From: Pegoplata infirma
Lineage: Eukaryota > Arthropoda > Insecta > Diptera > Anthomyiidae
DNA length: 64,000 nt
NCBI GenBank assembly: GCA_963921195.1
Contig: OY992537.1
Span: 1,674,001 to 1,738,000 of the forward strand
Direction of reading: 5' to 3'
Under the pieces are notes generated by a model, which did not search any database, was not told the origin of the DNA, and saw nothing but the letters and a program-made list of their open reading frames with translations. Positions 44,235 to 56,257 of this stretch are shown here, piece after piece (positions within the stretch are counted from its first letter, which is position 1; each line of letters starts with the position of its first letter). The position numbers were made by a program, and so were the translations under genes.

Positions 44235-44527
44235 ATACCATATTCGCATACAATGTTTAAAACATCGTTTAACTTTTGTGTTTAAAATTAAACGAAAGTG
44301 TTCACATTGCCAGTAGTTTAAAAAAGCATCCGCTTCTCTTCTGGTTCGTTTAGCAGCGGCTGTTTTTTTGATGACAACTTAACACAGGGTTGTTTTTTCG
44401 TGTTTCCGAGATGTTTTGAAAATGTTTTGGAGATGTTTTCGAGAAGTTTAAAATTAAACGATGTTTTGTTTTGAATGTATGGGGAAACACATGTTTAAAT
44501 TTAAACATGCCAATGTGAATATGGTAT
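44235..44527. mobile_element. MITE with ATACCATATTC ends
   Basis: ATACCATATTCGCATACAA and ATGTGAATATGGTAT are inverted. ACACT lies within one base of each border and may be a 5-bp TSD. GTTTAAAATTAAACGA is repeated inverted inside. Confidence 0.7.
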
Positions 44528-46256
44528 AACACTGTATAATTAAATACATTACATATTGTAATTATTGAATGTGTGGTGACCACAACAAATTATACAACAG
44601 ACGGTGGCTAATTTGTTCGTTGGTTCATTTGTTGTACAATTATTACACAAACACATACATACATCCACACATTCATACATACATATTTACATATTGTGAT
44701 ATTAACTCACTCACTCACATTGTCTGTTAACTAAACATGACAGACCTCAACAATACATATCACGTTGAGTCACGTTTAGTTGTTCATATACCGCTTATTC
44801 AAGCTCACGTGTGTTGGTCATACATCGACAATGAAGAAAATAATAACAACAACATTCATCACTATCATCGTACAAACTACAACAACAGCAAGAAATGAAT
44901 AAATTTACTCGTAAGAGTATATCTGCATTTGTCGCCAGATAGATGTAGTTACATATACGATCACAAACTAAACTGGAGTAGTGTGTTCAGGCAACGTGTT
45001 TGTTCTTTGTTTTCCTATCAATCAATCCTTCTGATTATAAATAGAAGTTGTATCTATAATCTCACCTGTTAGAAATGTCGAAAACTTTTAAGATTGTTAC
45101 GCATTGGTACTTGGAATTATCCTTTGTACACATACACACATACATAAGTGGATAATCATTCATGTGTGTGTGTGTGTATTCAAAAAACTTAAAAATTTAC
45201 TGTTTGGTTGTACAACTTCTTTGAATCAGTGCATGAAAGAATAATTTCATTAAGATGTGATTTTTGTATAACCTCCAGTTATAACGTTTACTAATTGTAA
45301 GAGTCAAACTAGGGTCTTGGTGAACGAATAAAGGGATAATTTGACATAAATTGAAACTATGACCTTTCTAAGATCTACTGTTAAATATGAGCCAAATTGG
45401 AGCAAGCTCAGTTCGTTAACTATTTAAATATTTTTGGCACTCAAAAAAGTTTTAATTATTTAATTTTTTAAGTTATTTGTAGGATGATCACAGGATGATC
45501 ATTAGATCATCACAGTTAATTAATTTTAAGTCACGTGTAATGATTATTTTGTGAAAGATTGCATTAACTAATGATTTAAAAAAAAATGTGAATTGTCAAA
45601 ATGTGGCAATACTGGAGTAGGAGATAGAGAGAGATTGAGGAAAAAATCGTGATAAAAATTATTTTCAATTTTTTGCCTTGCCAGTCTTATTTAAAAGTGC
45701 CGTGCCATAGTTGCTGTGTTCATTCTCTATATTGCGAGAATGAATTAGCATTAGAGTTACAACTTTTTGCATTTTACGATTAGGGCATGAAAAAAACAGT
45801 GATTTGTACTTTTTGCAATCGAAATAAAATTCATTTTTTTAAGGGAAAATCTGAAATTTTTAAAAGAAAAAATTTTACTAAATCTGAAAATGTTCAATGA
45901 AAAATATCTGTCAATCTGATTATGTTAAGATCCAGCGGCACAAAATTCACCCGGCACTCCTCGAAATTAAAAAAAATTCATGCAAGAAAAAATATACCCT
46001 GGTACAAAATAAAAATATAATGCATTAGATGCGTCAATTTTTTTATTATCGCAAAAAATCAATTTATTGCTTAGTATTTTTGCGGTTGCAGCATATTAAA
46101 AATGGTATTATAAAAACCGTATTTTTAAAAAATATAATATGAAAAACATTCTTAACATGCTCTGGTTTGAATAACACCATAACAATATTCACCCGAGTAA
46201 AAATAAGCATACATATATGGCAATATATAACTTGAGACAAAAATATTAAATCCTAT
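44528..46256. other. least repetitive stretch; microsatellites only
   Basis: ACATACAT-type repeats at 44646-44692 and a (TG)n run at 45160-45178. Sequence is otherwise AT-rich and free of recognised elements or coding signal. Confidence 0.5.
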
Positions 46257-46264
46257 ATGATTAT

Positions 46265-46882
46265 TAGGGATGTGGTTTCCATACAAATGCATATTTTTTG
46301 TCGATTGTCTAAAAACGATATCGACCAATTTTCTTTCCGAATCAAAAAATTTGCGTTAAAATGGCATCGATTTGTTATTGCATATTTTTGCATACATATT
46401 TTGGTGAAAATGCATATTTTTGCATATTTTTGTTTTAAATGCATATTTTGTGCATATATCACACTTTTAAGTGCATATTTTGGCATAATTTTTTTTTTTT
46501 CTTTTTATTTTTTTATGTATTGTCTTAGTTTCTAAAAAAATCTTGCTTGTATAAACTTTTAAGGGCGGATTACTCAATGAAAAGTTAGCTGCTAACTGCC
46601 GATTTAACGGAGCCTTATGTCCAAATTTGTATGAAAAAGTTATATTTAACGGAGAGTTATTTTATAACGGAGCATTGAGTAATCCAGTGTAAATGTTACT
46701 ATTTAAAACCGGCGTTATTTTTTGCTTTTTAAGAAGTTTTTTATATGAAAGCAGGATTTTTATTGCACACATTTTATTTTTTAGTGCATTTTTTTAGGTT
46801 TTTTAGTGCATATTTTGAAATTTTTAGCGCATATTTTAAGCGCATGTTTTCAATTTTTTAGTACATGAAAATCTCATCCTTA
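46265..46882. mobile_element. hAT-like element rich in GCATATTTT, 8-bp TSD
   Basis: Termini TAGGGATGTGGTTTCC and GAAAATCTCATCCTTA, TSD ATGATTAT at 46257-46264 and 46883-46890. Both ends fit YARNG. About 12 copies of TGCATATTTT are spread through it. A second MITE is nested at 46567-46685. Confidence 0.9.
46567..46685. mobile_element. 119-bp nested MITE
   Basis: GGATTACTCAATG and CATTGAGTAATCC are perfect inverted ends. Three AACGGAG words inside. TSD not resolved. Confidence 0.7.
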
Positions 46883-46890
46883 ATGATTAT

Positions 46891-47659
46891 ACACACCGTA
46901 AAATATTTTTTGTTTTTTTTTTTAATTCAATAATATATAACACCTTCCGAAAGCCAATATTAAACACGAATCAGATGATATACGTCTTCTTCTGGTTCAA
47001 AGCGCTCTCAGGCTACTTTGTCTTTTTTTTTTTTTTTTTTTATTATATGTTTGTATAATCATTATACTATAATGCATCGTTGACTTGTGGTGTATCTCAC
47101 CCAAATAAGAGTATACCAGAATTTAATATATTTTTCTGCAATTAAATTTAATTGAATCCACTGAAATATAGAAATGTCTGATCAAAACTTGGATGCAACT
47201 GAATCATATTTTATATACGTTGGTCCTATATAATACAAGAACATCCACCATTATTCGGATCAAACTGCATATAAATATATATTGTGGTATGTATCATTAT
47301 ATGTATATGGCATCATATAAAAATTTTTACTCGGGCAATGATTTTATAATGTAGACGTCTTTTACACGATTCTTATTTGTTTTTTGTGTTTTTTATTTAA
47401 GTAAATCTTTACATGAGTTTAATACGACAAGTATAAAGTTTGTTTCTTAGGAATTTAAATAACTTTCATTATTCAAAAATATATGCAATGAAATCTCGCT
47501 AATTCGAAGGAATAAATCTTAAGATACATAGTTCTTCGAATTAATCTGCTAAAATTAAATCAAAATATTAAATTAGAGATAAAAAAAATCTAGTGTGTTT
47601 TTAAATAGCGCAAGCCATTTTCAAAATTTAATATGTCATGAATGAACAAATTTATTTAT
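46891..47659. other. spacer; minisatellite-module fragment at 46940-46985
   Basis: CCAATATTAAACACGAATCA matches the module at 40985. The rest is unclassified. Confidence 0.45.
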
Positions 47660-47800
47660 TTTTATAACCTCCAACCACAGTATGGGGGTATACTTACTGT
47701 ACCATTCCGAGTGTAACGCATCAAAATGTCAGTCAGGGATACCATAAAGTATTTGGGGGGTTGTTGTCTCAAGTGTCACAACTATTGAAACCGATGTCTT
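47660..47800 (+). mobile_element. Helentron head fragment
   Basis: TAACCTCCAACCACAGTATG, GGGGTATACTTACTG, CATTCCGAGTGTAACGCATC, then CATAAAGTATTTGGGG. Confidence 0.7.
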
Positions 47801-47925
47801 CCGATCGGGAATAGATTAATCATTATTTTGATTTTGATAAATCAAAATTCATGATTAATCGATAAACTGATTAATCAAGATTTTGAATAATCAGGGTGCA
47901 CAAATAATCGATTATACTACAATCA
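47801..47925. repeat. ATTAATCGAT-rich patch
   Basis: Interleaved GATTAATC and ATCGATTA palindromic words ending in GGGTGCACAAATAATCGATT; probably a relic of a transposon. Confidence 0.4.
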
Positions 47926-49143
47926 TGTAAATTAAATTATGTTCCACAAATTCACCAAAAACTTTTATTAATTTGCCTTCATATTTTTCTTTTGTTTTCT
48001 TTATTGTTTCTCATTCTTAGTTCCAAAATAAGTTCTAAACATGCTGCGTTGTAAACTTTAGTAGCAAATACATTAGTGTTGACAACAACCCATATAAATC
48101 GAAAATTAATTAATTTAAATTTAATTTTGTTCGTTAAATCTTAATCCAAACAGGTAAAAAACACACTTATTACTTAAATAGATAATTGAAAACTTTAAAA
48201 AAACACCCAAGGATGTTGGAGTCATTATCAGTCACCGAAGGGATAAATCTATTTTTCTCGGTTTTTTTGAATTAAAAAAAAAAAATCTATTTTTGATCTG
48301 TTGATCTTATGTAAATTGATAACTATCGTAATTTTCTTTATTCCTACTAAAAAAATTTCTTTTAAGGTAATTATTATTGCGTTTTCACACTTTTTCTTTA
48401 TTTACAGAACTTTGCGGCCAAATCACGACCGTTTTGACAAAGAGAAATTTCTCTTTAAAAAAATCAGACATAATACATTTGTTACAAATAAAGTTCGATA
48501 ACCTTTATTTTAACAAACTGTAAAGTTATTTTTTTAACAAAATATTTTTTTTTTACAAGCACATTTCTTTAAATGATTTAAAAGCATAAATTTGATTTAT
48601 ATAGAGATGGCCGCATGACAAGAATTCCTAATCACTCAAGAAAAAAATAAAAGGCGCGTGTTTAAATATTAATAAAAAATTTTGTATTTCAATAATTTGT
48701 TATTGAATAAAAAGACATTTTATATGAAAGTGTTGAAAAACTATTGTATTAAATTCCTAATGAAAACGAAAATTAGAATGATAATTTTTAAATTATGTAT
48801 TTCTTGGAATTATTGTGTCATAAGAACAAAAAAGGCATTTATAATATCATTATTATTATGTTCATCATTATCATTTTAATAATGATTGTCAACAATTTAA
48901 GTATGCTTAACGCGTTTTGTTAATGTAAGAAAGAAAAAAAAACGAGTGTGTAACACTTTCTCCTTTCTTAACTGTAAGACATACAAACATAATTTTTTTT
49001 TTTTTTTAAAGAAAAATGAAAAAAAAAACACACGGTTTTTAAATAATTTAAGAATGACAATTCTACTAATCAGCCAACCAACCAAACGAACCAACATACT
49101 GAATGAAAGTCAGCAAGAGTAACAGACAAAAAAAGTTCTTTTC
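47926..49143. other. AT-rich stretch, no gene seen
   Basis: Low-complexity A/T. At 48604 GAGATGGCCGCATGAC resembles the CACTCACGC-family terminus. Confidence 0.45.
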
Positions 49144-49149
49144 ATTTGT

Positions 49150-49230
49150 ATACCCTATACATGATATAACAGGTTTGTGCTAATGTTTGTAACTATTGAT
49201 AGTATACTGCTTTGAACACATTTCAGTCAG
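49150..49230 (+). mobile_element. Helentron head fragment
   Basis: TATACCCTATACATGATATA, GGTTTGTGCTAATGTTTGTA. Downstream (49280-49510, 50266-50370) the words GCGCCATCTACCGG and GTTTTATCAGAAAACT repeat. TCAATCGGTCCAGTGGTTC at 49978 resumes the element's interior after the 49547-49957 insertion. Confidence 0.65.
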
Positions 49231-49546
49231 ATAGTAAAATTTATTGAATTACTTACTTCCATACAAAAAAAATTTTTTATAACTTCATGCTAGCGCCATC
49301 TACCGGATCCAAGTTTTATCAGAAAACTGATTTTTGTTTAATAAATATATTTTTTAACCAAATTAAATATCAAGACAAAATCGCCATCTATCAGGTCCAA
49401 ATCATATAAGAAAACTTTTTTTTGTTTAGAAAATATTTTTAGTGAATTTGAGCCTAATCGCACCATATATACAAAAATATCACAACAGCGCCACTTATCA
49501 AGATTTAACTTAAGAGAAATCATACCCCATATAAAGTAAGACAATT

Positions 49547-49957
49547 GCTGTGTTTTTCAATAAGTGGATTTATTTTCGGATTAATCTTATTTAGATTAAA
49601 ATAAATATTTTAACATGCCACAACAAATTTGAAATATTTTTTTCCGTAATCTACGATAAATTAGCAATTATAATTTGAAAAAATGATAAAAAAATTTAGA
49701 AAATGAAAAAAGTTATAAATAAATCAAAATTAATCCAAAGTGGACTTATTAAATCTTAATATTTAATTGGATTAATTTTGATTTATTTATAACTTTTAAA
49801 ATTTTCGAAATTTTTTATCATGTTTTCGGATTATAATTGCTAATTTATCATAGATTACGGAAAAAAATATTCCAAATTTGTTTTGGCATGTTAAAATATT
49901 TATTTTAAACAAAATAAGATTAATCTGAAAATAAATCCACTTTTTGAAAAACACAGC
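49547..49957. mobile_element. foldback element inserted in a Helentron copy
   Basis: Ends GCTGTGTTTTTCAATAAGTG and CACTTTTTGAAAAACACAGC; arms of about 200 bp pair throughout. Its GGATTAATCTTATTT and AATTAATCCAAAGTGG words recall 61000-61359, so the two may be related. Confidence 0.82.
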
Positions 49958-50402
49958 AAATATGTCCAAGTTTGGTGTCAATCGGTCCAGTGGTTCTTGA
50001 GCGTACCCGGAAAAAACGTTTTTAAATCAAGGGCTTATATTCAAAACCTGCTATCTGCATAATGAAAATTTTTAATAAGATCAAAAATAACTGTTAATTA
50101 ATATAATTGATCTTAATATTGCAATATTATTTAATACAATTGTTTTTGAAATAATATTCCAGTTTAAAATTACTTTGAGAGATGACAACTAAATCCCATT
50201 TCTATCGAAAACTCCCTGTCGAAAAGATTGGTGTTGGCAAGGTTTAAATATAACTTTAAAAGAATTTTGTTCATAACTTTGTGCTAACGCCATCTACCGG
50301 GTCGAAGTTTTATCAGAAAACTTATTTTTTTTAATAAACATATTTTGTGAATTTGAACCATCGTATCGTATAAAACATTAAAAGTATTGTGCGAAAAGGT
50401 TC

Positions 50403-50568
50403 AACACCGAGTATCCTTATCAGCTCCTCAAAAATTGCGAATTTAAACTGGCGTTCTATATCAGCTGTAATTCGGAATGGTGCGCCATATAGTTCAAAAG
50501 AATTGCGTTTGCAAGTTCATCTTTTTAAATGGCTCGTTACTCAACAGGTAAAGTAATCAAGTAACTAG
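50403..50568. other. spacer with TTACTCAACAGGTAA hairpin
   Basis: GGCTCGTTACTCAACAGGTA is the inverted form of the motif at 705 and 52418. Confidence 0.5.
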
Positions 50569-50570
50569 TA

Positions 50571-52355
50571 CACTCAAAATAAAAACTTAGTCAAAATATA
50601 AGTAAAAGGTGTTGTAATTTACGTCAACTAAACTTTGACAAAACAAATTTTAAAAATTGAATTTTTACAGAACTTTTTGGTGATTTACTATTGGTAAAAT
50701 ACAAATTTTTTTTGGTATTTTTACCAAAGGGTGTCCAAGAGCTTCCAGCCTCCAAAAAAGGAATTCACTAATTTGCAAGCGAGTTCCCGTGGAGAAATAT
50801 TTGTTTATTTTCTTTTCTCCTTGTCCGCAAAAAAATATTTTTAGAAGTGCACAGAAAATAATATCGTATATTTTATTTTAATTAAAATTTTAATTGTTTT
50901 TTAATTTAATATTAATTAAACTTTTAATTAATATAATTAATTGTTTAATTAAATTTTTAACTTTATTTTAATTAATATTTTAATTGTTTTCCAATTTAAT
51001 ATTAATTAAGTATTTAATTTATATAATTAAATGTTTAATTAAATTTCTAGCTTTACTTATTTTTTTTTTGTTTTGTTTTCCGTGTGTGTGCGAGTGTGTG
51101 TTTTTCTCTTGCATTTTATTAAATACAAAAACAATACATAAGTATAAAAAGTTTGTTGAAAGTTTTTTTTTATTTTTCACATAGGTTTTTGAATTCTCAT
51201 TTTGTTTATAGTTTTATGTGTATGTATATGAAAGGTTTATAATCAACTTTATAAAATCATCACACTGACTATGTCTTTACGGCATAAATAAATTTGGTAA
51301 AGTTTGAAGAAATATTTTTTTTAAACTATTTTATTCAAAAAGAATGTTTTTACAAATTATTTTTTTTTAATATAATATTTTTAATTAATTTTTTTAATTT
51401 ATACAATTAAAATTTTAATTATTTTTTTTTTAAATTTTAATTAAATTTTTTAATTTATAGTATTAAGTTTTTAATTAAATAAATATCCATTTATTTTTAA
51501 TTAACGACATACAAATATTTTTAATTTATTTGCGCATTTTAGTGATTGGTCCGGATTTAATTAATTTTTTAATTAAATCTACGAATTTTTTAATTAAATA
51601 TTTTTTTTGTTTTTTCTGTGTGTGTATTGGTAAATTCTGATTCAATTTGAGAATGTACTAGTGGATTTTGACAAATTCGGATTTAATTTTCTAATTGGAT
51701 TCAAAATATTTTTCTCCACTACGAATGAAAAACTAAAGAAGAATTCATCCATATCTCTCCGCGGGAGTATATTTCCAGAGGGTTCATCCACTTTCCCGCG
51801 TGATACGTCTTCTTTAATAGTCTTTGATTTTTACTATATTTTTTTGCTAGTTTTTTTTTTTTTATTTTACAGTAATTTTACCAAAAATGTTAGTATTTTC
51901 GTTAAAGAAGTGGTAATACTTTTTATTTATTTTTTTTTTCTTAGTTTTAAGAAATAAAATTTGTTTAAAGTATTCTAGTGTTAAGAACGCCGAGAAGAAC
52001 GCAATAGAAGATGCTGCCAACATCAAAACAAAAGTAGCCATCCAACAACTGGATTAATGGTTATAATGCTATTACTACCTTTAAAGAATTTGATACTCAA
52101 AAATAGGCTACAAAATTTTAAGTATTTTTTACCTTTTTTTTTGCTAATTTTACCATTTTTTTCTAATTTTTCAAGGTTGATTTTTTACCAAAATAAAATG
52201 GTATTGTTTTAATTTGACCATTTTTTCATAATTTTTTGATTAGCAAAATGGTTTTGCTAATATTACTAAAATTTTTGCAACGTCCAAAACTACAGATTTT
52301 TTTTGATTTTCAACCATATTTTTTGCTAGTTTTAAATTTTTTTTTTTTTTGAGTG
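50571..52355. mobile_element. long TACACTC-type element, TA duplication
   Basis: Ends CACTCAAAATAAAAACTTAG and a T run with GAGTG, flanked by TA. It contains a roughly 95-bp tandem duplication of TTAATTAA-rich sequence (about 50870-51050), further TTTAATTAAAT patches (51370-51600), and GGTAAAAT/ATTTTACC words. That both ends belong to one element is probable, not certain. Confidence 0.55.
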
Positions 52356-52414
52356 TAGTCGTTTACATGTATTGCCATATAACAAAAACGAGCAGCTGAT
52401 TTGTTATTGTTACT

Positions 52415-52590
52415 TTTGTTGCGTTACCAGTTGAGTAACGAGCCCTTAAGCCTAAAAAGCCTCATCGGATTCGGATGTCCAGTTTATAACGCTTTTATAA
52501 TTTTTCCTGTTTCCGGGTGTGTGTCCACCCTTGTTCTAGGGCATCATTTGGTCGGTACTGTCCGACTATTATATTCTTACTTGTATTTTT
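52415..52590 (+). mobile_element. TTACCAGTTGAGTAACG hairpin and Helentron tail
   Basis: CGTTACCAGTTGAGTAACGA is a 6-bp stem with a 7-base loop. The Helentron 3' hairpin GGTCGGTACTGTCCGAC and ATTATATTCTTACTTGT follow at 52549-52586. Confidence 0.65.
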
Positions 52591-53262
52591 AATAGTGTGA
52601 GAGAGAATAAGAAAAAATAAACACTCTACTTTAGCACAACGTACGGTTCTTTGGAGACACACAAACTGATCTTTTTCGTAAGCCAAAATTGTGTAAGTTA
52701 ACCAACCGGTTCTTTAACAATTAGAGTTCCCTAAAAAAAAGAAACAGCCTTTTGATATGAATTTCGGTTTGTATGTTAACATACGGCACTTTTTTTTTTC
52801 TTTTTTTTTTGGAAATTCTTACTCTTCTTATCTGTTTTTTCTCTCAGATTTGATTTCAAATTTTCTGTATGGGTTAGTGTGTATGTGTGTTTGCACTTCT
52901 AACTTACACAGATCTTTTTAACGAACATAAAAACCGTTATTTGACCCAATTCTATATTGAAAGCGCTAACCAAAAATAAAGCAACAATTATTACGTTTCG
53001 AAAAGTTTAAAAAGTCTTGTGAAAAAGAAAAGAGAAAAAAAAACAAAAGAAATTAAGTAAACCGAAAGAAATAAACAAGAAATCGACTCGCGAAGAAAGT
53101 TTCATAATCGTACTTAGAATTACAATGTAGAAATTGTTAATTTATTATCGTAATGAGTTGTTGGTTGGTTGTTGGATCGTATTTTCAACGAAATGTACAA
53201 CAAAATATAGAAATATGTATGTTCAATGTTCTGCCGCTTATTGCTGTTGTTAGCTTAAATGT
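52591..53262. other. AT-rich stretch, no gene seen
   Basis: No coding or repeat signal recognised. Confidence 0.45.
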
Positions 53263-53571
53263 TTTATAGGCAGTGTTGCCATAAGTTGCAACTGAGAAGA
53301 TGCTAGATCTCAAAGAAATGGGTGCTAGATTGTTCTACAGCTATAAAATTGGGTTCTAGATTTTTTTTGCAGTTCGTGTACACTGCGGTACCCCTGATTT
53401 TGAAAATTTTGGATTTTCACTGCCCCTATACCCTGCATTTGTTAAACTACCTGGTTAATCGGTTAAAGTTTCCAATTTCGGCCAAAAATTCATTAAATTT
53501 TAAAAAAATAATTTAAAATTTTTTTGAATCTACTCACGTAAAATATATAATAATTTTTTGATATCGATAAA

Positions 53572-53816
53572 GCAGGTTTTACATTATCACACTTTGCATA
53601 ATGTATTTTGTATAATTTACTTTTTTTTTAATGTATAACGTATCAAAAAATATTTTGAAATTTTACAAAAAATAATATTTGCTTTCGACTTTTAAATTTT
53701 ATTGTGTTTATTTAAAATTAAAACAAAATTAAATAAATTGAGAAAAGAAAATTTATGTGTGTTTATACAATTTTTAATGTGTTTTCGTTTGAATAATACA
53801 TTTCAACATAGTACAA
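53572..53816 (-). mobile_element. family D fragment, empty-site paralogue
   Basis: GCAGGTTTTACATTATCACA to GAAATGTATTATTCAAACG (inverted) lines up with 31395-31640 plus 34350-34412, with ATGTATAA once at 53631. Confidence 0.75.
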
Positions 53817-54015
53817 AGTATAACAATGTAAAGGCCCTTTAGCCCTTTAACCTATAATTTTTATATAATTTGAGTTTTTTAACAGAAATAATTTCTCAAT
53901 ATCTGAAACTATTTTTATAAAATGTCTTAAATTTTTAAACAATTTTTTAAATAAGAATTTTTTTCCTAAAAAAATTCTGCGATTTTGGCAAAAGTCGCAG
54001 AGAAAAAGTAGAAAA

Positions 54016-54650
54016 AGGCTCAAATTCTGAGACATCTTTCTTATAGAAAAGTCTCAAATTCTGAGACATTTTTCTTATAGAAAAGTCTCAGATTTTGTGA
54101 CATTTTTTTATAGAAAAAGTCTCAGATTCTGAGACAATTTTCTTATAGAAAAAGTCTAAGGTTCTGAGACAATTTTTTTATAGAAAAAGTCTCAGATTCT
54201 GAGACAATTTTCTTATAGAGAAGGTCTCAGATTCTGAGACATTTTTCTTATAGAAAAAGTTTCAGATTCTGAGACAATTTTCTTATAGAAAAAGTCTCTG
54301 ATTCTGAGACATTTTTCTTATAGAAAGTCTCATATTCTGAGACATTTTTCTTATAGAAAAAGTGTCAGATTCTGAGACATTTTTCTTACAGAAAAAGTCT
54401 CAGATTCTGACACATTTTTCTTATAAAAAAAATCTCAGATTCAAAAGCTTTTTTCTTATAGAAAAATTCTCAGGTTCTGAGACATTTTTCTTATAGAAAA
54501 AGCCTCAGATTCTGACACATTTTTCTTATAGAAAAAGTATTAGATTCTGAGATGTTTTTTTTTATAGAAAACATTTTTCTTATAGCAAAAATCTCAGATT
54601 CTGAGACATTCAGTGTGAATTTTTTTCTATGAAAAAAATATCTCAGAATG
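54016..54650 (+). repeat. 35-bp tandem satellite
   Basis: About 17 units of consensus GTCTCAGATTCTGAGACATT TTTCTTATAGAAAAA. Each unit contains the perfect dyad CTCAGA-T-TCTGAG. Interrupted at 54666 by a MITE; decayed units resume at 55631-55880. Confidence 0.95.
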
Positions 54651-54665
54651 TAAAAAAATGTCTTA

Positions 54666-55628
54666 CACTCAAAATAATTCTACAGTAAAAGTATTAGTAA
54701 GTGATTTTGTACCTAAATCTACTAATAAGTTACTAATTACCAGTAGTACAGTAGTTTTTTAGTATCTTCAAAGTACTAAAATTAGTACTTTTTACTGGTT
54801 TTGAATAATATTAGTAACAAACTTTAGTATTGATTACACCGCTCTACAAATCTGAGGTTTGTCGCTGCGTTTTGGATGAAACCAAAAAAAGTTGATAGGG
54901 TTTGGTGCCCCGATTCCAAAACGGTCACTCAAATTTTTCTATCACATCACAATTTTGAGAAAATCGCGGATAAAGTGTCAAAAATGCCAATTTTGACCAT
55001 TTTTGAACGCCTATAAAATAAGATCCTGACATGCAAATGACTTGGTATCAAGCTCATTCGAAAGTGTGCAATTTTCTCTTTCAGACAAGATCAAATCTTC
55101 TTGGAATTTAATTTTCTAAAATGGCAAAAAAAAATATTAGCCACAAGTGCTTTAAATCTTAAATTTACGTATGAATTTGTATGGAAATTTGTTAAAAAAC
55201 ACTGTGTAAATAAACTAAATATTGAAAAAATGGAAGGTTTTTTGCTAATGATTTTTTTACCATTTTCGAAAATTACATATTTAGAACATTTTATCTAATC
55301 TTTAAGAGAAAATTACAGGCTTTCGATTGAGCTTGATACCAAGTCATTTGCATGTCAGGATCTTATTTTATAAGCTTTTAAAAAAGGTCAAAAATGCCCT
55401 TTTTCGGCACTTTAACCGCGAATTACTCAAAATCCTGACGTGATAGACAAATTTGGGCTCCGGATTTGGAATCAGCGCAGCAGACACTATCCAAATCACT
55501 AACCAGAATCCAATACGCATTTTCTTGTTGACCTGTGTTACCAACTCCTGCACTAGATCATTTTGGACTTAAACATTAGTTCATTAGTTAAATTTTTAGT
55601 ATTGAATAACCACGTTATTTTTTGAGTG
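54666..55628 (-). mobile_element. TACACTC-type MITE inside the satellite, itself interrupted
   Basis: CACTCAAAATAATTCTACAG to AACCACGTTATTTTTTGAGTG, the inverse of 22812-23035. Left flank TA, right flank CA. Interrupted between 54838 and 55536. Confidence 0.85.
54838..55536. mobile_element. foldback inserted in the MITE
   Basis: Arms CCGATTCCAAAACGGTCACT (54910) and its partner near 55462, and CTTGGTATCAAGCTCATTCG with its inverted copy at 55333. GATTAC / GTTAC flank it, giving a probable 5-bp duplication. Confidence 0.78.
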
Positions 55629-55630
55629 CA

Positions 55631-55880
55631 GAATCTGAGACTTTTCCATAGAAAAAAGGTCCCCGATTCTGATATTTTTTTACATGAAAAAAAGGTTTCA
55701 GAATCTTTTTCTACACAAAAAATCTGAGAATCTGAAAGTTTTTGTTAAGAAAAATGTCTCAAAATTTCACACTTTAATGAAAAATGTCTTTGAATTTTCA
55801 ATAAAAAAAGCATCAGTTTTTGGAGCATTTTTCTCAAAAAAAAAATCAGACCTTAAGATTTTGAGACATTTTGATTTTTT
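55631..55880 (+). repeat. decayed continuation of the 35-bp satellite
   Basis: AGAATCTGAGACTTTTCCAT, GATTCTGATATTTTTTTACA and similar, with mutated units. Confidence 0.75.
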
Positions 55881-56257
55881 TTCTTATAGGTATTTTTTTA
55901 TAATTTTTCGTTGGTTCAACAGATAAATTCAGTTGCTTGTTAGTTAAATTTGATATAAATACCAATTGTTTCAAACGAAAGTTATTAGATCGGAATAAAA
56001 TTATTAGTTATCACAAGAAAAAAATGTATTGGTTCATAATTGGGTTTTCTGTGTGTATATAAAAAAATATTGTGGTGAAAAAATAAAATATTTAAACATG
56101 GTGGTAAATTCTGAATTGGGTGCTAGATTATTCAAAAAATCCAAAGTGGGTGCTAGATTATTGTCTAGCACCCAGTTCTAAAATGCGGGTGCTAGATCAC
56201 TAACGCGGGTGCTGGATCTAGCACCCAAAGTGCTGACATGGCAAGCCTGTTTATAGG

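Larger units (their letters stand above)
53271..56249. mobile_element. 3-kb hAT-like element carrying a satellite array
   Basis: Left terminus CAGTGTTGCCATAAGTTGCA, right terminus TGACATGGCAAGCCTG. The exact 8-bp TSD TTTATAGG sits at 53263-53270 and 56250-56257. Subterminal GGTGCTAGAT words occur several times on both sides (53300-53360; 56105-56225). Inside are a family D piece (53572-53816), a 35-bp tandem array (54016-54650 and 55631-55880), a TACACTC MITE inserted in the array, and a foldback inserted in that MITE. No transposase reading frame. The one weak point is that the left and right termini match over only about 11 bases. Confidence 0.85.

Noticed and set aside
54016..54650. Regular 35-bp spacing reminiscent of a CRISPR array
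   Set aside because: Whole units repeat, including the would-be spacers. It is a satellite inside a fly transposon.
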